Positions 35,722-48,471 of a stretch of DNA of 64,000 bases are shown here, one piece after another. Within the stretch, counting starts at the first letter, position 1, and each line of letters begins with the position of its first letter. Made by a program: the position numbers and the translations under genes. The DNA comes from Lunularia cruciata (lineage: Eukaryota > Streptophyta > Marchantiopsida > Lunulariales > Lunulariaceae): NCBI GenBank assembly GCA_948567375.1, contig OX419756.1, positions 59,064,552 through 59,128,551 of the forward strand, read 5' to 3'. The notes beneath the pieces are model-generated. The model was not told where the DNA came from, ran no database searches, and was given only the letters and a program-made list of their open reading frames with translations.

Positions 35722-36128
35722 CTTTGAATTTAACATGCAATAAAATAAAAATAAATCGGAAATAAAGCACAGATGTAGAAATATGAGTAGATAAAAATAT
35801 ACTTATTTTGTCTTCTAAATTCTTCATTTAATCATTTTTTAGTCCAAAATAGTGAGTCTTTGAATTTAACATGCAATAAAATAAAAATAAATCAGAAATA
35901 AAGCACAGATGTAGAAATATGAGTAGATAAAAATATACTTATTTTGTCTTCTAAATTCTTCATTTAATCATTTTTAGTCCAAAATAGTGAGTCTTTGAAT
36001 TTAACATGCAATAAAATAAAAATAAATCAGAAATAAAGCACAGATGTAGAAATATGAGTAGAAAAAAATATACTTATTTTGTCTTCTAAATTCTTCATTT
36101 AATCATTTTTTAGTCCAAAATAGTAAGA
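35722..36128. repeat. Minisatellite, three units of about 136 bp
   Basis: Units start with CTTTGAATTTAACATGCAAT at about 35,722, 35,859 and 35,993, and end TTTTAGTCCAAAATAGT. The copies are almost identical (for example CGGAAA versus CAGAAA, GATAAA versus GAAAAA), so the amplification is recent compared with the surrounding decay. Confidence 0.93.
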
Positions 36129-39100
36129 CTCAAGGATCAATGGCTTTTAAATAGTTATTCTGGAAACATAAGCCATGAATGGCAGAATACTTCAAGAGAT
36201 TCAATTTGTACAGTTATTTTAATTTTTGTATCTATTACATATTTCAATCATTACGTTGGTGTTTGAAAGCTCATTGAATTTTGGTATCTACGAAAAAAGA
36301 TCATAAAAAGGAACCCGATATAGAAGTTTTAGTGAAATGGAAAACAGTTATTTTTTTCATTGGGTATTCTATTTTACAATTTTTATTTAGAATTCCAAAA
36401 CAATAAAAATCAAGGATCAAAAGATTTTAAATAAAAATTTTGGAGCCAATCCATAAATAGTATAAGAATAGAAATAATTTTAGTTACAGAGTTTATGTTT
36501 GCTTTATAATCTATTCTGCGTTTCAAGTGATTGTGATGGTATTGATATGATATTTGCATCTTATATCATATGTGACCAAATCAATAAAAATAAATTCCAT
36601 ACATAGAAGTTATAGAAAATTAATAAGTACAGCTATTTTTTCTTTTAGCCACATCATGTTACAATTTTGGCGTTCAAAATAATTGTAATATTTCAGGATT
36701 AAAGCATCGAAAAATTTATCATAGTATTTTCTTCTTCACTTCTTGTGGCTCAACAGATTTCACCTTTGTATCTATATAGTTCCAAAATATAAGATTCTAA
36801 AAGATTCCTTCACCACATCGAATAACTTCTGACTTTGCAATTTAAATTTTCAAAATGTATAGATCTTAACCTTTATTTTCATACATTTGAACTTGGTATC
36901 TGAATTTAATTTTCCAAGTCCAGAAGTTTGTAACAGTTCATTGGTATGTTTGAACATATCACTTAGCCATTACTTCATAGTTCCTATTACTTGATACTTG
37001 CTATTTGATTCCACCAAATTAGACTAATGCGTAGATGAATGAAATGAGGAGTAATGAGAGTACTTTTCTTAATCATTTTCCTATGGTCACATGTTGGAGG
37101 ATACTTATTCCTTCTAGCATAAGGTTTCCAAAATTTTTTTATCACTAGAGGTTATCCTTTACACTTTTTATATCATTAGACCAAATAACCTTGTTTAATT
37201 GAGCTTCATAAGGAGCAAGTAACCAAATCCATATGGTGAGTTGCAGATCATGACAACAAGTTAAACGAATTCTATTTGTAATGGGTGTAGAAGTTCTAAA
37301 GTCAAGGTAGCTTAGACTATCACTTGTTCTATTGGTTTTATTGGTACTTACAAGTGCTAAAAGTAGAGGCAAAGGAGGAATTAAACAAGGATAAGAGTGA
37401 ATAGGTTAGTGATTGATATATATGTCTGGCCAATACGAAAATGTTATATGCTTAAAGTCCTTGTATTTTCTCTTATTAAAAAATATCTTCTTACAACATT
37501 TTCCATAATTTATGCATTCTATATACCAATGTAGAGAGTATGTTGGAAGAACAATATAGAGAAGATACACTATCTTTGAGAATTTCTAATAATTAGTTAT
37601 TAAAATATGATTTTTAATTTTAAGTTGGGATAGAAATTTAATAATAAAAATCAAGAAAAATTATTTTATATTTTTTCCATTCATAAATGAGTTTATATTG
37701 GTTTAAATTTTAGGCTATTGTAACTTTCCTTCATGTTTCTCTTAGATTAGGGTTAAGCAAAAATTCTATAATTATATTTTTTTTTGAGAGAATATTACAT
37801 TTTACAAGCTATATATAGGATGGAATGAAAGAAGATTCAAATAGGGTTGCTTCTAGCAAAAGAAAAAGGTTAAGAAATTAAATCTGTAAGCATAAAGGAT
37901 CTGATTATAGAACACATTATGCATCAAACATTGTTGAATATTGAATATTAAACAAAAACTAATATTAATGAGAAGAATTTCAGGTTTTGATGCTTATATT
38001 GGAATGGAAAAAGGAAGGCATTTTTAAAATCAAGGATCTTGCTTAAAGTTGGAGCAAATTGATGTGTAAACAATACTACAAGGATTAAAGTATTTGAAGA
38101 CTTTCAAATTCTCAAAATGACTAAAGGGAGATGAATCTTAGACTTCTTGGCAGAAGGTGGTAATTTTAAAATTTTAAATTATTCAATATTTCTAAAGAAA
38201 TTGTTACAAATACTACCATCATTTTATTTTGAAAGATGATGTAGGATGATAAAATTATACTAATTTTGAAACAAGTGAAAGCGTTACCCAAAATGTCAAA
38301 GCTTTGCTTCTCACACTTTATAAGGTAAAGAAATAAAACTTTAAGTGTTTAGATGTTGAGGATGACGGAGTGCTGATGACTTAAATAAAATGGTATGCAA
38401 GAGTTGTGGACTTGAATTTATGCAAGAATTATGTGCAAGTAATCTCTTAGGATGGACAAAGTGTTGTGACTCAATGTTGCATAAATACCAGTAGAGTTGG
38501 TAAAATCAAAGTTATTCACATGAGGATACAGGTAAAAAATGACTAGAAATGAAGGGAAGTGTCACTATGTGTGTTTCTTATTATTATTTTGCATTTAACC
38601 TCTTTTTTTATTTAACCTCATGGGCAATACATACTCCCAAAAGAGTTTAATGTCACCCTCTATGGCACACTATGGAAAAGGGAAAACTAAAGATCAGTGT
38701 TGTTACAAGTAGGTTCCAAATTATTCTTGAAAGTGATGGTTCAGTCCACTCTAAAGGTCATTTCACTATGAAGGCTTTGATCCCAAAGATTGCACTACCC
38801 CTCACAGATGAAACAACTCCAAAGGAGTCTTTGTGTTAGCCAAATGCCCTTGCTTGTCAAAGTTTTTGCTATTCCAAATGCTTCAAATCAAGCTAGACTC
38901 CTTACTGCATCACTTCATTCCTTCAAATCAATCAAAAAATCACACATTTTGATCAACTGTAAATGTCTCTCTCACAATCCAGCACTTATGATTCTACTAT
39001 GAATTCCTTCACAACTGGTCAACACAAGCATTCACCAACAAAATAAAATACTTACAATTTGCAAAGAACTCATAGTCCTTTTATTGAACTTCAATTTCAT

Positions 39101-39320
39101 AAGGAAAATTAATTGATAAAGTGAACCCAAAAAATTTGGCCAATGCCTTAAATACATTCCATACTTTGCACTAAAGAGATTTTTGTTGTTGAGCAGATTT
39201 CTTGGTAATCTTCTATCTTTGCCTTAGGATTCTAATCTTATGTTATCCTAATCATATGTAAATTATTAGGTGACTTAAACATGGCATGGAAGGTGTTAGG
39301 TCTTCTCCAAATACAACTTG
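36129..39320. other. AT-rich intergenic, no gene recognised
   Basis: Very AT-rich. Phrases such as AATCAAGGATCAAAAG near 36,405 resemble the end of the minisatellite unit upstream and may be older decayed copies. Short ORFs show no domain. Confidence 0.45.
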
Positions 39321-39329
39321 CACTTTATA

Positions 39330-39830
39330 CTCCTCTTGACTAACAATTCCAAAGATTACAACTACAAAGTTGTGTACAACTTTGAAGGTATTCTTCCTAA
39401 AGTATTTTCAACTATGAATGTCTATAACTTGGAAGACCTTCCTCCCATAAGATATTTACAACAACTACAAAGGTATATACAACTTTTAAGTCCTTTCTTA
39501 CCAACTGCATTTACAACTCCAAAGGTTTATACTCCAAAGGTCTTCTTCTTGAAGTATATAAAACTACAAAGGTCTCTACAACTACAAATAACCTACAACA
39601 ACAAGTAATGTTTACAACAAAGAGGAATATCTCCAAAAAAGAGTGATTTCTACAATAAAGAGTAATGTCTACAATAACAAGTAATGTCTACAACAAAGAG
39701 TAAAGTCTACAACAAAGAAGTATATAAAACTACAAAGGTCTCTACAACCACAAACAACCTACAACAACAAGTAATGTCTTTTACAAAGAGGAATATCTCC
39801 AACAAAGAGTAATATCTACTACTCATTTGT
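39330..39830. repeat. CTACAACAA-rich region with a 166-bp duplication
   Basis: GAAGTATATAAAACTACAAA starts two copies of about 100 bp, at 39,551 and 39,717. Both run on through CCTACAACAACAAGTAATGT and AGGAATATCTCCAA. Between and around them, shorter units of the type TCTACAA(C/T)AAAGAGTAA recur. This is a simple-sequence-driven repeat. The ORF at 39,318-39,608 is a by-product of it. Confidence 0.8.
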
Positions 39831-42340
39831 CCTTTGCTCTATGATCTTGATCTCAAAGATCTCCAAAAAAATTCATCTTCTTTGAACTTATATCCTCTTC
39901 TTTGATCTTGGTATTGAACTGGTCTGTGACTTCCTTGGTTATAATCTCCATGAAGGCATTTTCAGTATGTTGCTCTAGCCCCCTTCTCATTCTTAAGTTC
40001 TTCTTGTGCAACCTCTAGCCAAAGAGAAGCCTACTTTCTAGATTCCTGCCTTGGGAACTCTGAAACTTAAAATACTTGTAACTTTGACTATAAACCTCTA
40101 AATGCTATAATTTAGGTGTCAATGGAAAGCCCTTGAAAAGATGCTTTTAACAAGATAAAGATCATTCTATTTGGACACATAACAAAAAATATACTAGCCC
40201 TAAAGTGTGGAAAGAAAAATCTTTTTGGGAACAAATCCTTCAAAGTAGGATCCTTTGGAGGAAACTCTTTGTACTCTTCTTCTTTGGATCCTTTGTACCT
40301 TATCCCCTTCCTTATGTCTTTATATCTTAATTCTTTTTTATCTGCTCATGTATTAAGATAGACTCAAAAAATTCCAAAATAAAGGAATTCTCTTACAAAC
40401 ATGAAATTATCTCTCCTGAACTATACAAAAAGAAAGAAAAGACAAGTAAATTACAAATTTGCAAAAATGTGTGCTCCATAAGAAGCTATAATTGTGGTCA
40501 AAGGTCAAACCTAGGGAGATATGATAGTTTCATAGATATTGGATAGAAATTGTATAACATTAATTTTGTAATAAGCTTCATGTTGTCATTCAAATTATTT
40601 TTTTTAGAATGAAATTTATTTTTATCAATTTAGAAGCAAATAATATATCTTTTGAGGAAAATTGCATGTTGAAAATGAAAATTAGTCACAAATATAGACC
40701 TAGACTCAACTGAAGATATTTCAATAAAAGAAGCACATTAATTAGTTTTTTTTTTGTGGTGTAATCTTTAAGATGTGAGAATATTACAATTCTCAACCAA
40801 TATATATTAAAAATGGACATAAATATAAAATCCAAGTTTGGATGTTATTATCTGAAATATGAAATCAAGCAATAAGAGATTTTTTGTGTTTTTTATATTG
40901 TATTGTAGGAAGTAGGAATATTATAGGAAGTCTTTTTTCTTTGTAGAAATCAAAGAGGAAGAAAAAATGGTAATATTGATGGTTTAAAATATCATTGGTG
41001 TAGCTAAGAATAGGCTTCAAGAGTCATTGCTAAAGCATTTCCTAAAATAAAAGGTGGTTCATATAAATTGGATTCAACAATGTAAGGTAATTTGTGTTTA
41101 TCATATACAAATCTATCTTTGTAAAAGATGAAGATTTAGTAAAAATAAAGCATGTATTGATCAAAGATCTAATCTTTGAAAATAGACATATCTTAGTCAT
41201 TATTTGATAGCTATAAGACTGCCAAAGCTTCCTCACATCAATTAATGTACATGTGAAGGATATTAATCAAGCAGAAAAAAAATATAGATTCATTTCCTAA
41301 GAAAAGTGAATATAGATTTTAATTAGCTCTAGTGCTCAACCATTTAAATCTGTGTAGTCCTATAGAAATTCATATCTTGAGAGGTATGAGATACTTGATT
41401 CCTTTCACTACTAAGATCTATAAAGAGTGTAGATTTTCATTTAAAGATATTTATGTGGTATTTTTACTTCAAGTAAAATATGGAGTATGCATATTAGAAT
41501 AAAATTATACCACAAAGTTAGAGAACTAGAATTTTTATCACTAAAATGCATCTACTTTTGTGATAGAATATAATTCCTCTATAACATGCTTCAAGAGGTA
41601 TTCATCCATAAGCTATTACCATTTATTATGCCACAATAAAATTTATTTTTGTAATATAGATGAATAGAAGTTAGTGGGATTTTGAAAGAAGCATGATACT
41701 TAGTGCTAAATTGCTTCTTATTGGTAGAATAAACTTAAGACCAAACTATATTGTGATCACCTATATGAGCAAAAGAAGCATAAGCTAAAAATCTAAGTTC
41801 TCTTTCACTCCTAAAGATATTGGTTGGCTACTTGTTGTAATTTTCTATAGAAAACCTAACAAGATTTTTAATGTTGAATTGTTCAATATTTTTATTACTA
41901 GTTGGGTGTGATAGTTTTTTCAAAGCCTTTTGTTGTTATAACACTTATCTAGAAAAGAGTCATTTATAAGCATATTTATATACATCAATCATTTATCAAT
42001 AAAGTCGGTATTTGTCTTTTGATCCAAAGTCTATCCCAAAACTATTTTAAGTATCACAAAATCCCTAAATAGAAGTTGGATTCTGCAGATTATGCACCTC
42101 TTTTGTCTTTTATAAGAGTTACCTAATAGTAACCTCAAGTTACAAACTAAAATCCAATAAATGAACCTCTTATTTCTTATCCCTTACATATAATGTCCAT
42201 TGATTTTTGAAATTACAAACTCAACTCCATTTGAGTGAGCATCTTATTTCTTATCTTCCTAAAGTTAACATCAATTCATTTAATTATAGATGTTAATCCA
42301 ACTGATTGTCGGAATCAACTTCTCATATGCTACCTTATTC
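39831..42340. other. AT-rich intergenic, no gene recognised
   Basis: No ORF with recognisable domains on either strand, and no RNA gene. Poly-A and poly-T runs are frequent. Confidence 0.5.
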
Positions 42341-42347
42341 CTTAATA

Positions 42348-42490
42348 GATCCACCAAGACTAGTAAAACTTTGCTACTTCTTGAATTTGAAATCTGTTGT
42401 GTTCTTAAGGAGCCAATCCTTTTGATCCACCAAGACTAGTAAAACTTTACTACTTCTTGAATTTGAAGTCTGTTGTATTCTTAAGGAGAA
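42348..42490. repeat. Tandem duplication, 76-bp unit, two copies
   Basis: GATCCACCAAGACTAGTAAA starts both units, at 42,348 and 42,424. Both end TTCTTAAGGAG, with four visible differences. It lies in otherwise featureless AT-rich DNA. Confidence 0.92.
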
Positions 42491-43259
42491 AATTCCTAAA
42501 AAGGAGGAGCTTTGTTTAATAGTTGATGTAAGCAATGCAACATGAGATAATTTCTATGCATAAAATAGCTAATTACTTTAACTTTGTGAAAATTAAATGT
42601 AGTCTAATGGCAATTCATCACAATATTTTTTTGGGAATTCTATGTTAAAACTACTTGAAAGTTCTAAAAAATACTCCAAAAGTTACTGAGGAGGTATTTA
42701 GAAAGTACAATAACCTATAGCTTAAGTATGCATCCCAATTAAGTACAAAAATTTTCATCCCAAAGTTGGAGTTCAATGTTTATTGGTGAAACATGTCATG
42801 AATAGTCAGTTGTCACAAATTTTGGAGTTTCTTACATTTGGCACTCAGAGTTAGTTCCCAAATGTTGTGCTGGAATTATTCAAATCATTGTTGAAGAACA
42901 TCATAAGTTCCTAATGCCTATGTTTGCACTTTCCTGCACAATAGTTGATCCTCAATATCTAGAAAAGTGTTATAGAGGGACTCAAACCGTTTGAATGCAA
43001 TGACATTTTCAATTGAAGTAGAGTACTCTTGGATGTTTTCATTGTCTATACTTCCGGTCTCTTTGATTTATATTGTTTCAAGCACGCCATCCACATCCTG
43101 TAGGATGGTAGCTAAATATTCTACATTGTCCTTCATTATTATCATTATTATTACTTCATATTCACATTGACAAACACTTCTTATTCTTTGGGTTTCATAT
43201 AGATACATAGAGATTTCACAATTTGCATAACTTTTGACACCAAATTGTCTTCCACTTTA

Positions 43260-44115
43260 GCATTGCTATCTCTCATCAATTTTCCTTGATAAAATTATTC
43301 TTGAAAGAAGTTGAAGAGTCCAAATAACAACAAGATGAGAACAAGACTTGAACAAGATGTCTAGTTTGTTTATTCACTTCTGGAAAGAACAATTTGTTGA
43401 ACCATCTCTAACAGATTTCTATATTCATCCAAGCCTTTCCCAGAGAGAAATATTTTATTTGCCATTCTTGATTCTTGATGCATGCTAATTTTTTGGGTTT
43501 TCCAACAAGGACACAAGGAATCTTGTGTAATTCTTTTGCATTTGCGCAAACAACTAAGGATATGCAATCTTTAGATTTCTTCCTCACTCTTGTCATTGAT
43601 AGATCTTCATTTGGCATCAAGAGAGTGTATATTGCAAGCAATCAGTCAAAAAATCCCGTTTCATCTATATTATAGTTATTTTATGCATCATATAGTTTGA
43701 TGATATGATAAAAACTATCCAATGTGACCAAAAACTCAAGATCATTTTTGTCAACCTCTACTCTTTCTCTATGAAGGAGAAGTTTTTGCAAGCCCCAAGA
43801 AATTATCCAATGCAACCAAAAGCTCAAGATTATTTTTGGTGACCTTTGCTCTCTTTCTATGAAGGTGAAGACTCTTTTGCAAGCCCTAACATGCTCTAAA
43901 TCTTCTAAGCAATTGCCATGACACCTTGAAATCTTCTACAAGAATTTCAAGATTGGAAGCAATCCATTGTGCTTTTGCAATGGCTAAAGAAGATTGGAAT
44001 ATGCAAATTGGTATGGTACATGTTGTCAATCCAGAGATATAGCATGTGTTCAAGCTCAGTAAAATGACCAATGGAAGCTCAAAAAATTGTGGGTTTTGTT
44101 ACTTCAAACATTAAA
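43260..44115 (-). mobile_element. Tigger/pogo-like DNA transposase pseudogene
   Basis: Reading the minus strand from about 44,115: a CENP-B-type helix-turn-helix remnant (LEHMLYLWIDNM, AKAQWIASNLEI, EDFKVSWQLLRRF), a spacer, then the DDE_1 catalytic domain. This begins YNIDETGFFD at about 43,675 and continues LMPNEDLSMTRVRKKSKDC, SLVVCANAKELHKIPCVLVG, IKYFSLGKAWMNI, stop, RWFNKLFFPEV. The first catalytic Asp lies in DETG. The second and third acidic residues fall in or beyond the decayed end near 43,260, where the reading becomes noise. Several stops and frameshifts occur. Tc1/mariner-superfamily elements duplicate a TA on insertion, but terminal inverted repeats were not found. Confidence 0.72.
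43713..43890 (-). repeat. 88-bp tandem duplication inside the transposase remnant
   Basis: ATCCAATG(T/C)(G/A)ACCAAAA starts two units, at about 43,713 and 43,801, each ending TTTTTGCAAGCCC or TTTTGCAAGCCC. The duplicated piece corresponds to the spacer between the helix-turn-helix and DDE parts, so it arose within the element. Confidence 0.8.
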
Positions 44116-45005
44116 GCAGAGAATTCTTGGATGATGCCTTCACTTATGCAATACTCTTGCGAGAGAGGTTGCTTGCTAGGGGCATTGGTTTTATTGAGCT
44201 TAGCAATGATTTTTCATTGCTAAGCCTCATTGAGCAGCTAACCATTGGGCTTCCTCACCGTCAAACAAGAGAAGAATCAAAATAGTAAAAAGGTCCAGAG
44301 TGTTGTGCTAAAAAGTTAATTATGCACAAACAGCCCATGTTCAAGTTGAGTACTTTAGCGGGAGGTTATTGTACTTAGGAATCTTCCTAAGAATTGAGAA
44401 GGTATTTAAAAAGCTTCTTGGGTTATAAAACATAGAAAAATCTTCCTCGATTGAGGAACTTAACTAGGAAGTTAATAGCTAACTTTTGTCTTTCAGCTGG
44501 ATGGGTCTCGTTTGTTGTTGTGCACTTCCGTCGGTCAGCAAACTGCATTCTCAAATGTTACTGTTTGGTGGGAAATTGGGTAGCTCTTAAGGTCCGTCTT
44601 CAGCGCATACTTAAGCAAGCTAGCTTTATAACCATCTCGGGCATTCTGGAACTAGGAGGCAACTTATATCCACCTAAAGTATATGAAATTAGACCTATGG
44701 TCTTGGGTTATATCGGGATCTAAATTTTTTTGGTCCATATCTTCTTTTCTATCCTCATTGCTTGGATTTTGATCTTCTCTAGTACTTTTTGCTTCAAAAT
44801 AGATCTTGATTTGAAGGAAAGAAATAGAGGTATCCCACCACCTCTATATCTTTATATACCAAGCAAAGCAAAGACTAATGGCAAAAAGAGTGGAGCAAAG
44901 GTAGTTTTGAGACCATGAAGAGAAAAATAAACATTTGCCAAAGAATAAGATGGAACTAGATTAACATAGTTTGATTGGTAGTGGTCTTCATAATATATAG
45001 ATATG
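44116..45005. other. Intergenic with a short GC-richer patch
   Basis: 44,490-44,660 is less AT-rich than its surroundings and is open on the plus strand from 44,451 to 44,723. The ORF has no domain I recognise. A chance ORF or an unknown element fragment are both possible. Confidence 0.35.
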
Positions 45006-45091
45006 AAGGTTTCTTGGATGATAAATTATCAATTATCTCCCTAAGTTATCTAATAAAGATAATATTGATAAGTCATCATCCAAGAAACCTT
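45006..45091. repeat. Inverted repeat (hairpin) with arms of about 35 bp
   Basis: The outer 17 bp (AAGGTTTCTTGGATGAT and ATCATCCAAGAAACCTT) are a perfect inverted match. The inner part matches imperfectly (ATTATC...GATAAT), and the loop is short. It could be a small MITE-like fold-back element or a hairpin precursor. No target-site duplication was recognised. Confidence 0.85.
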
Positions 45092-45416
45092 TATAACATA
45101 AGGGTTTAGTAAAGCCATATGGTTTATGGTCCATTTATGGTCTAAATAGACACCATAAGCTTGGTATGCAAGGAGAGATGAGTAACTTATAACTCAAGGT
45201 TTAAATTAAATATCTATTGGAGTACTACCTTTGATCATGAACTTGCAAATATCAAACCAATAAAGTTGGTCTCAAAAGTAAATAACATTGTTGATACTTG
45301 AGATGATATGGAAATGAAATTGCTCACAACAGCAGACTTCTTGCTTAGTAATCATTTTTTGTTTTGGAAATACATATGTCCAAAGTACAACATCTTAATA
45401 GAATACTTGATTATGT

Positions 45417-46210
45417 ATTTCTTGGAGTTTAGAAATTTGATACATGAAGTAAAATCCACATTATTGAAAATTTTATTTATTTTTTGTTTATTTTATAAGA
45501 TTGTGAGAATATTTTTGGAATTTTTACATTTTACACTTATTACTCTCCCTAATCAAGCTTACAATAAAATTCTTGATAATAAATTTCTTGGAATTATGAG
45601 ATTTGATGCAGGAAGTAAAATCAAAATGCATTGTAAACCTCTATCTAAATATTTATTTATTTATGGGATTATGAAGATATTTTTAGAATTGTTATATTTT
45701 ATGCTTATTACTCTCCATAATCAAGCTTATGTTTGGAAAACTACCATCCAAGTTAGTTTTGCAAAACAAATAAATAAGGAGAGGAGTATGTATGTTTAAT
45801 AGGCCTGGCCTCTTGGAGACTGCATGGTTGGCATGGCTCTATATATTTCAACTTAGGGTCTTCATACTAAAACCCTTGGAAATTTGAGTTCAATGATAAT
45901 AAAATTGAATAGTACAAAAAGATATACTTGATACATCTTGTCTCTAGAAGGAGGCAAGATTTATACTTGATGTGTTTTGCATTCTTTAAAAGCAAAACCA
46001 GTATATATAAAAGTGAAGAAAAATGATTTTTATTCTTTTTTCTGTTGATATAACCCAATGAAACATGAAACAAGATGTTGTAGCTACAATAGAAAAGATA
46101 ACCAAAAAAAAGAGAATAAAGTAAGCTTCAAAAAATATGAGAAGGCATGTTTGGCACACTTTATATTCTCTTAGAAGCAAAACCAGTAATATAAAAGTGA
46201 TTCACTGCTT
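45417..46210. repeat. Diverged tandem repeats of about 176-182 bp
   Basis: TTTCTTGGA(G/A)TT, GAAGTAAAATC, ATTACTCTCC and AATCAAGCTTA recur at 45,417-45,560 and 45,591-45,735 (spacing 176). A second pair, AGCAAAACCAGTA plus ATATAAAAGTGA, occurs at about 45,990 and 46,172 (spacing about 182). The pairs differ in sequence. The similar period may be chance. Confidence 0.6.
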
Positions 46211-47139
46211 GGTCCTGTTAATATGGACCAATAAAAGAAAATGCTTTTGAGTATAATGAAAAGAAAATAAATTATATACAAGAAGGAGTACAAGATTAAT
46301 GGTTAAAGAATTTGTCTTCAAGAGTACTACCATAACTCAATTCTAAGAGCAAATACTTTTGTATGAACAATAGTATGCAGGTACTAGTAGACAATATGAT
46401 AATTTGCTCGGTGATCATGAGGTTCCTCCAAATCTAGAAGTAAAATTCTTATAAAGATGTCGAAACATAAGTCTGCTTCAGTTTCTCTCATATTCGCACA
46501 TGTATATTTTGAATAAACTTATTACAAAAATTTGAGCATTAGTGACTTATGGAGCAGTCTTTGTCATGCGTCTACGAATAATTTTGTAAATTGATCTGTC
46601 CAATTCCTTCATCTTGGACGATAGTTTATAATTTGAAAATTGAAATGCATTTCTAAATATTCAATGATAGTATGATTACAAGGTAATAAAAATATTGAAC
46701 AGAATTATTCACACAATTCACAAAAGCAGTATAAGTCACTCATATTCAACAAATTTACAAATTTCATTTAGAATGAAATCTATAATTTCTCTTCAAATTA
46801 TATAGGAAATTTTGAATTTTAAGTGTACACTAAATTTTATGATTTTCAATATTCATGCATATTCTCCAAAAAACCTGATTATCAGAATTCCACTTAATAA
46901 ATACATGTTTGTTTTGTGACTGAAAAGCCATAAATGTTTAAAACTAGACAATGAATTCTCCAGGACATTAAAAGCTACGCCATAGAGATGAAACCGTCAG
47001 ATTTTCGTCAGATTTTCTTGTTAACTCTCCACAAATTATCTCCAAATACAACATTTCAATATTTTAGATTTAATGGAAAAAAGATAGAGTTTCAAAAAAA
47101 ATTAGAAGTGATTCTTAGATGATGATTTAGTTTTTGATT
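46211..47139. other. AT-rich intergenic, no feature seen
   Basis: No coding signal or ordered repeat before the copia remnant begins. Confidence 0.5.
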
Positions 47140-47995
47140 GTTGTGAGAAGGCTGTTCGAAAATTGATGGATCAACAGGGTCAACTTTGTGGTAAAATTGG
47201 CATTATGAAGTTTTATCGTAGATCTGAGCTTTTAGATCTTAAACAAGGTATATTTATGACACAACCAATCATTGTTGAGAAATTACTTGCTGAAGTATTA
47301 TTACTCTGCATGGTGGAATGCTACCCCTTACATCTATATGTGGAAGAAGGATTGAAGTTACGACTCGAGATTGATTGACGAATAGTAGATTTTATATGGA
47401 GCCCGAGAGTAGGTTCTTGGAGAGCTGTGTGATGAAAGACTTTTGAATATGGTAGGTAAGCTGATCTACCTTACAAAGACAAGGCCAATATCTCCACTGC
47501 AGTTAGTACTATTAGCCCGTATATGAAACTATCATGAGTTCTCCACACAGAGTCAATCAAATGGGTCCTCAGGCACTTTAAAGGTACTGTAGATATCGAG
47601 TTGGGTAAATTCTGTAGGAAGGAAAGTGATAAGGAACTCATAGGATACTCCGACTCGGATTGGATTCGAGAGGATGGAAAGAAGAACATCTATGTCTGCT
47701 TTCAAATTGGAAAGTCACAAGCCCCTTGGAGTAGCAAGAGGCAATCAAGTGTTGCTTGTTCTTCAAGGGAAGCCGAGTTCAAAACCATGGGTCAGAGGAC
47801 AATGATATAAGGTAGTTGAGAGAATTATTCGAAGATCTAGGTGTGCAATCGCATGCTCCTACAAAGCCTTCTATGTGACAATCAATCGAGCCTCAAGACT
47901 CCAAAGCGTACAATGGAAGAATGGAAGGACAAAGTGTATAGAAGTGAAAGAAATGCGACCGTGTAGGATAACAAGAAGGATGGGAAACCCATCAA
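47140..47995 (+). mobile_element. Second Ty1/copia remnant, RT end and RNase H
   Basis: Frames in order: KLMDQQGQLCGKIG, GIFMTQPIIVEKLLAE, a PVE-like VEEGLKLR (47,340s), KLIYLTKTRPDIS (47,460s), WVLRHFKGT, LIGYSDSDWIRE (47,640s, with the RNase H Asp residues), SKRQSSVACSSREAEF (catalytic Glu; the family motif is SSTEAEY) and LRELFEDLGVQ. At least three frame breaks are present. It is better preserved per residue than the copia at 3-7 kb and differs from it, so it is a different family. Gag, integrase and LTRs are absent. Confidence 0.82.
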
Positions 47996-47999
47996 GCCC

Positions 48000-48471
48000 T
48001 ACAATGGAACTAAGTCCCAAGAGTATCGCTATTAGAAATCTGTCCTACAACATCTAACATATCTGAGCTATGATCTATATACTTCTGGAGCATTTGAAGA
48101 AACATCATTGCTCTCTTGTGTATAATAATTCTCTATGGAAGTTCAATTTCACTTTATTTGTGGAGGAAAAAAACATCTGAAATGGTCCAAGTTCACACCC
48201 AAACGCAAGTTGCATATAAGGCACTTTGAAAGAATAGATTTTCATATCTTCGATTCCAAACTTGGACTCCTTGGATTGTCTCAAATCGAGGTTTCCGTTC
48301 TTTGGCATGATTCATATGCTTGATCGGCACTGATAAACTCATCTACGTTTTCATCTGTACAATTTGTATAGTGTTATGTTTAGAAGCACCATAACCATGC
48401 TACAACTTACGGGTGTTTAACGTGTGAGAAAATAAACACGTCTTAAACCATTCAATTTACTGTACACTGTT
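48000..48471. other. Intergenic, no gene recognised
   Basis: Opposing ORFs at 48,135-48,323 (plus) and 48,308-48,105 (minus) overlap and have no domain. No repeat or RNA gene is evident. Confidence 0.4.
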
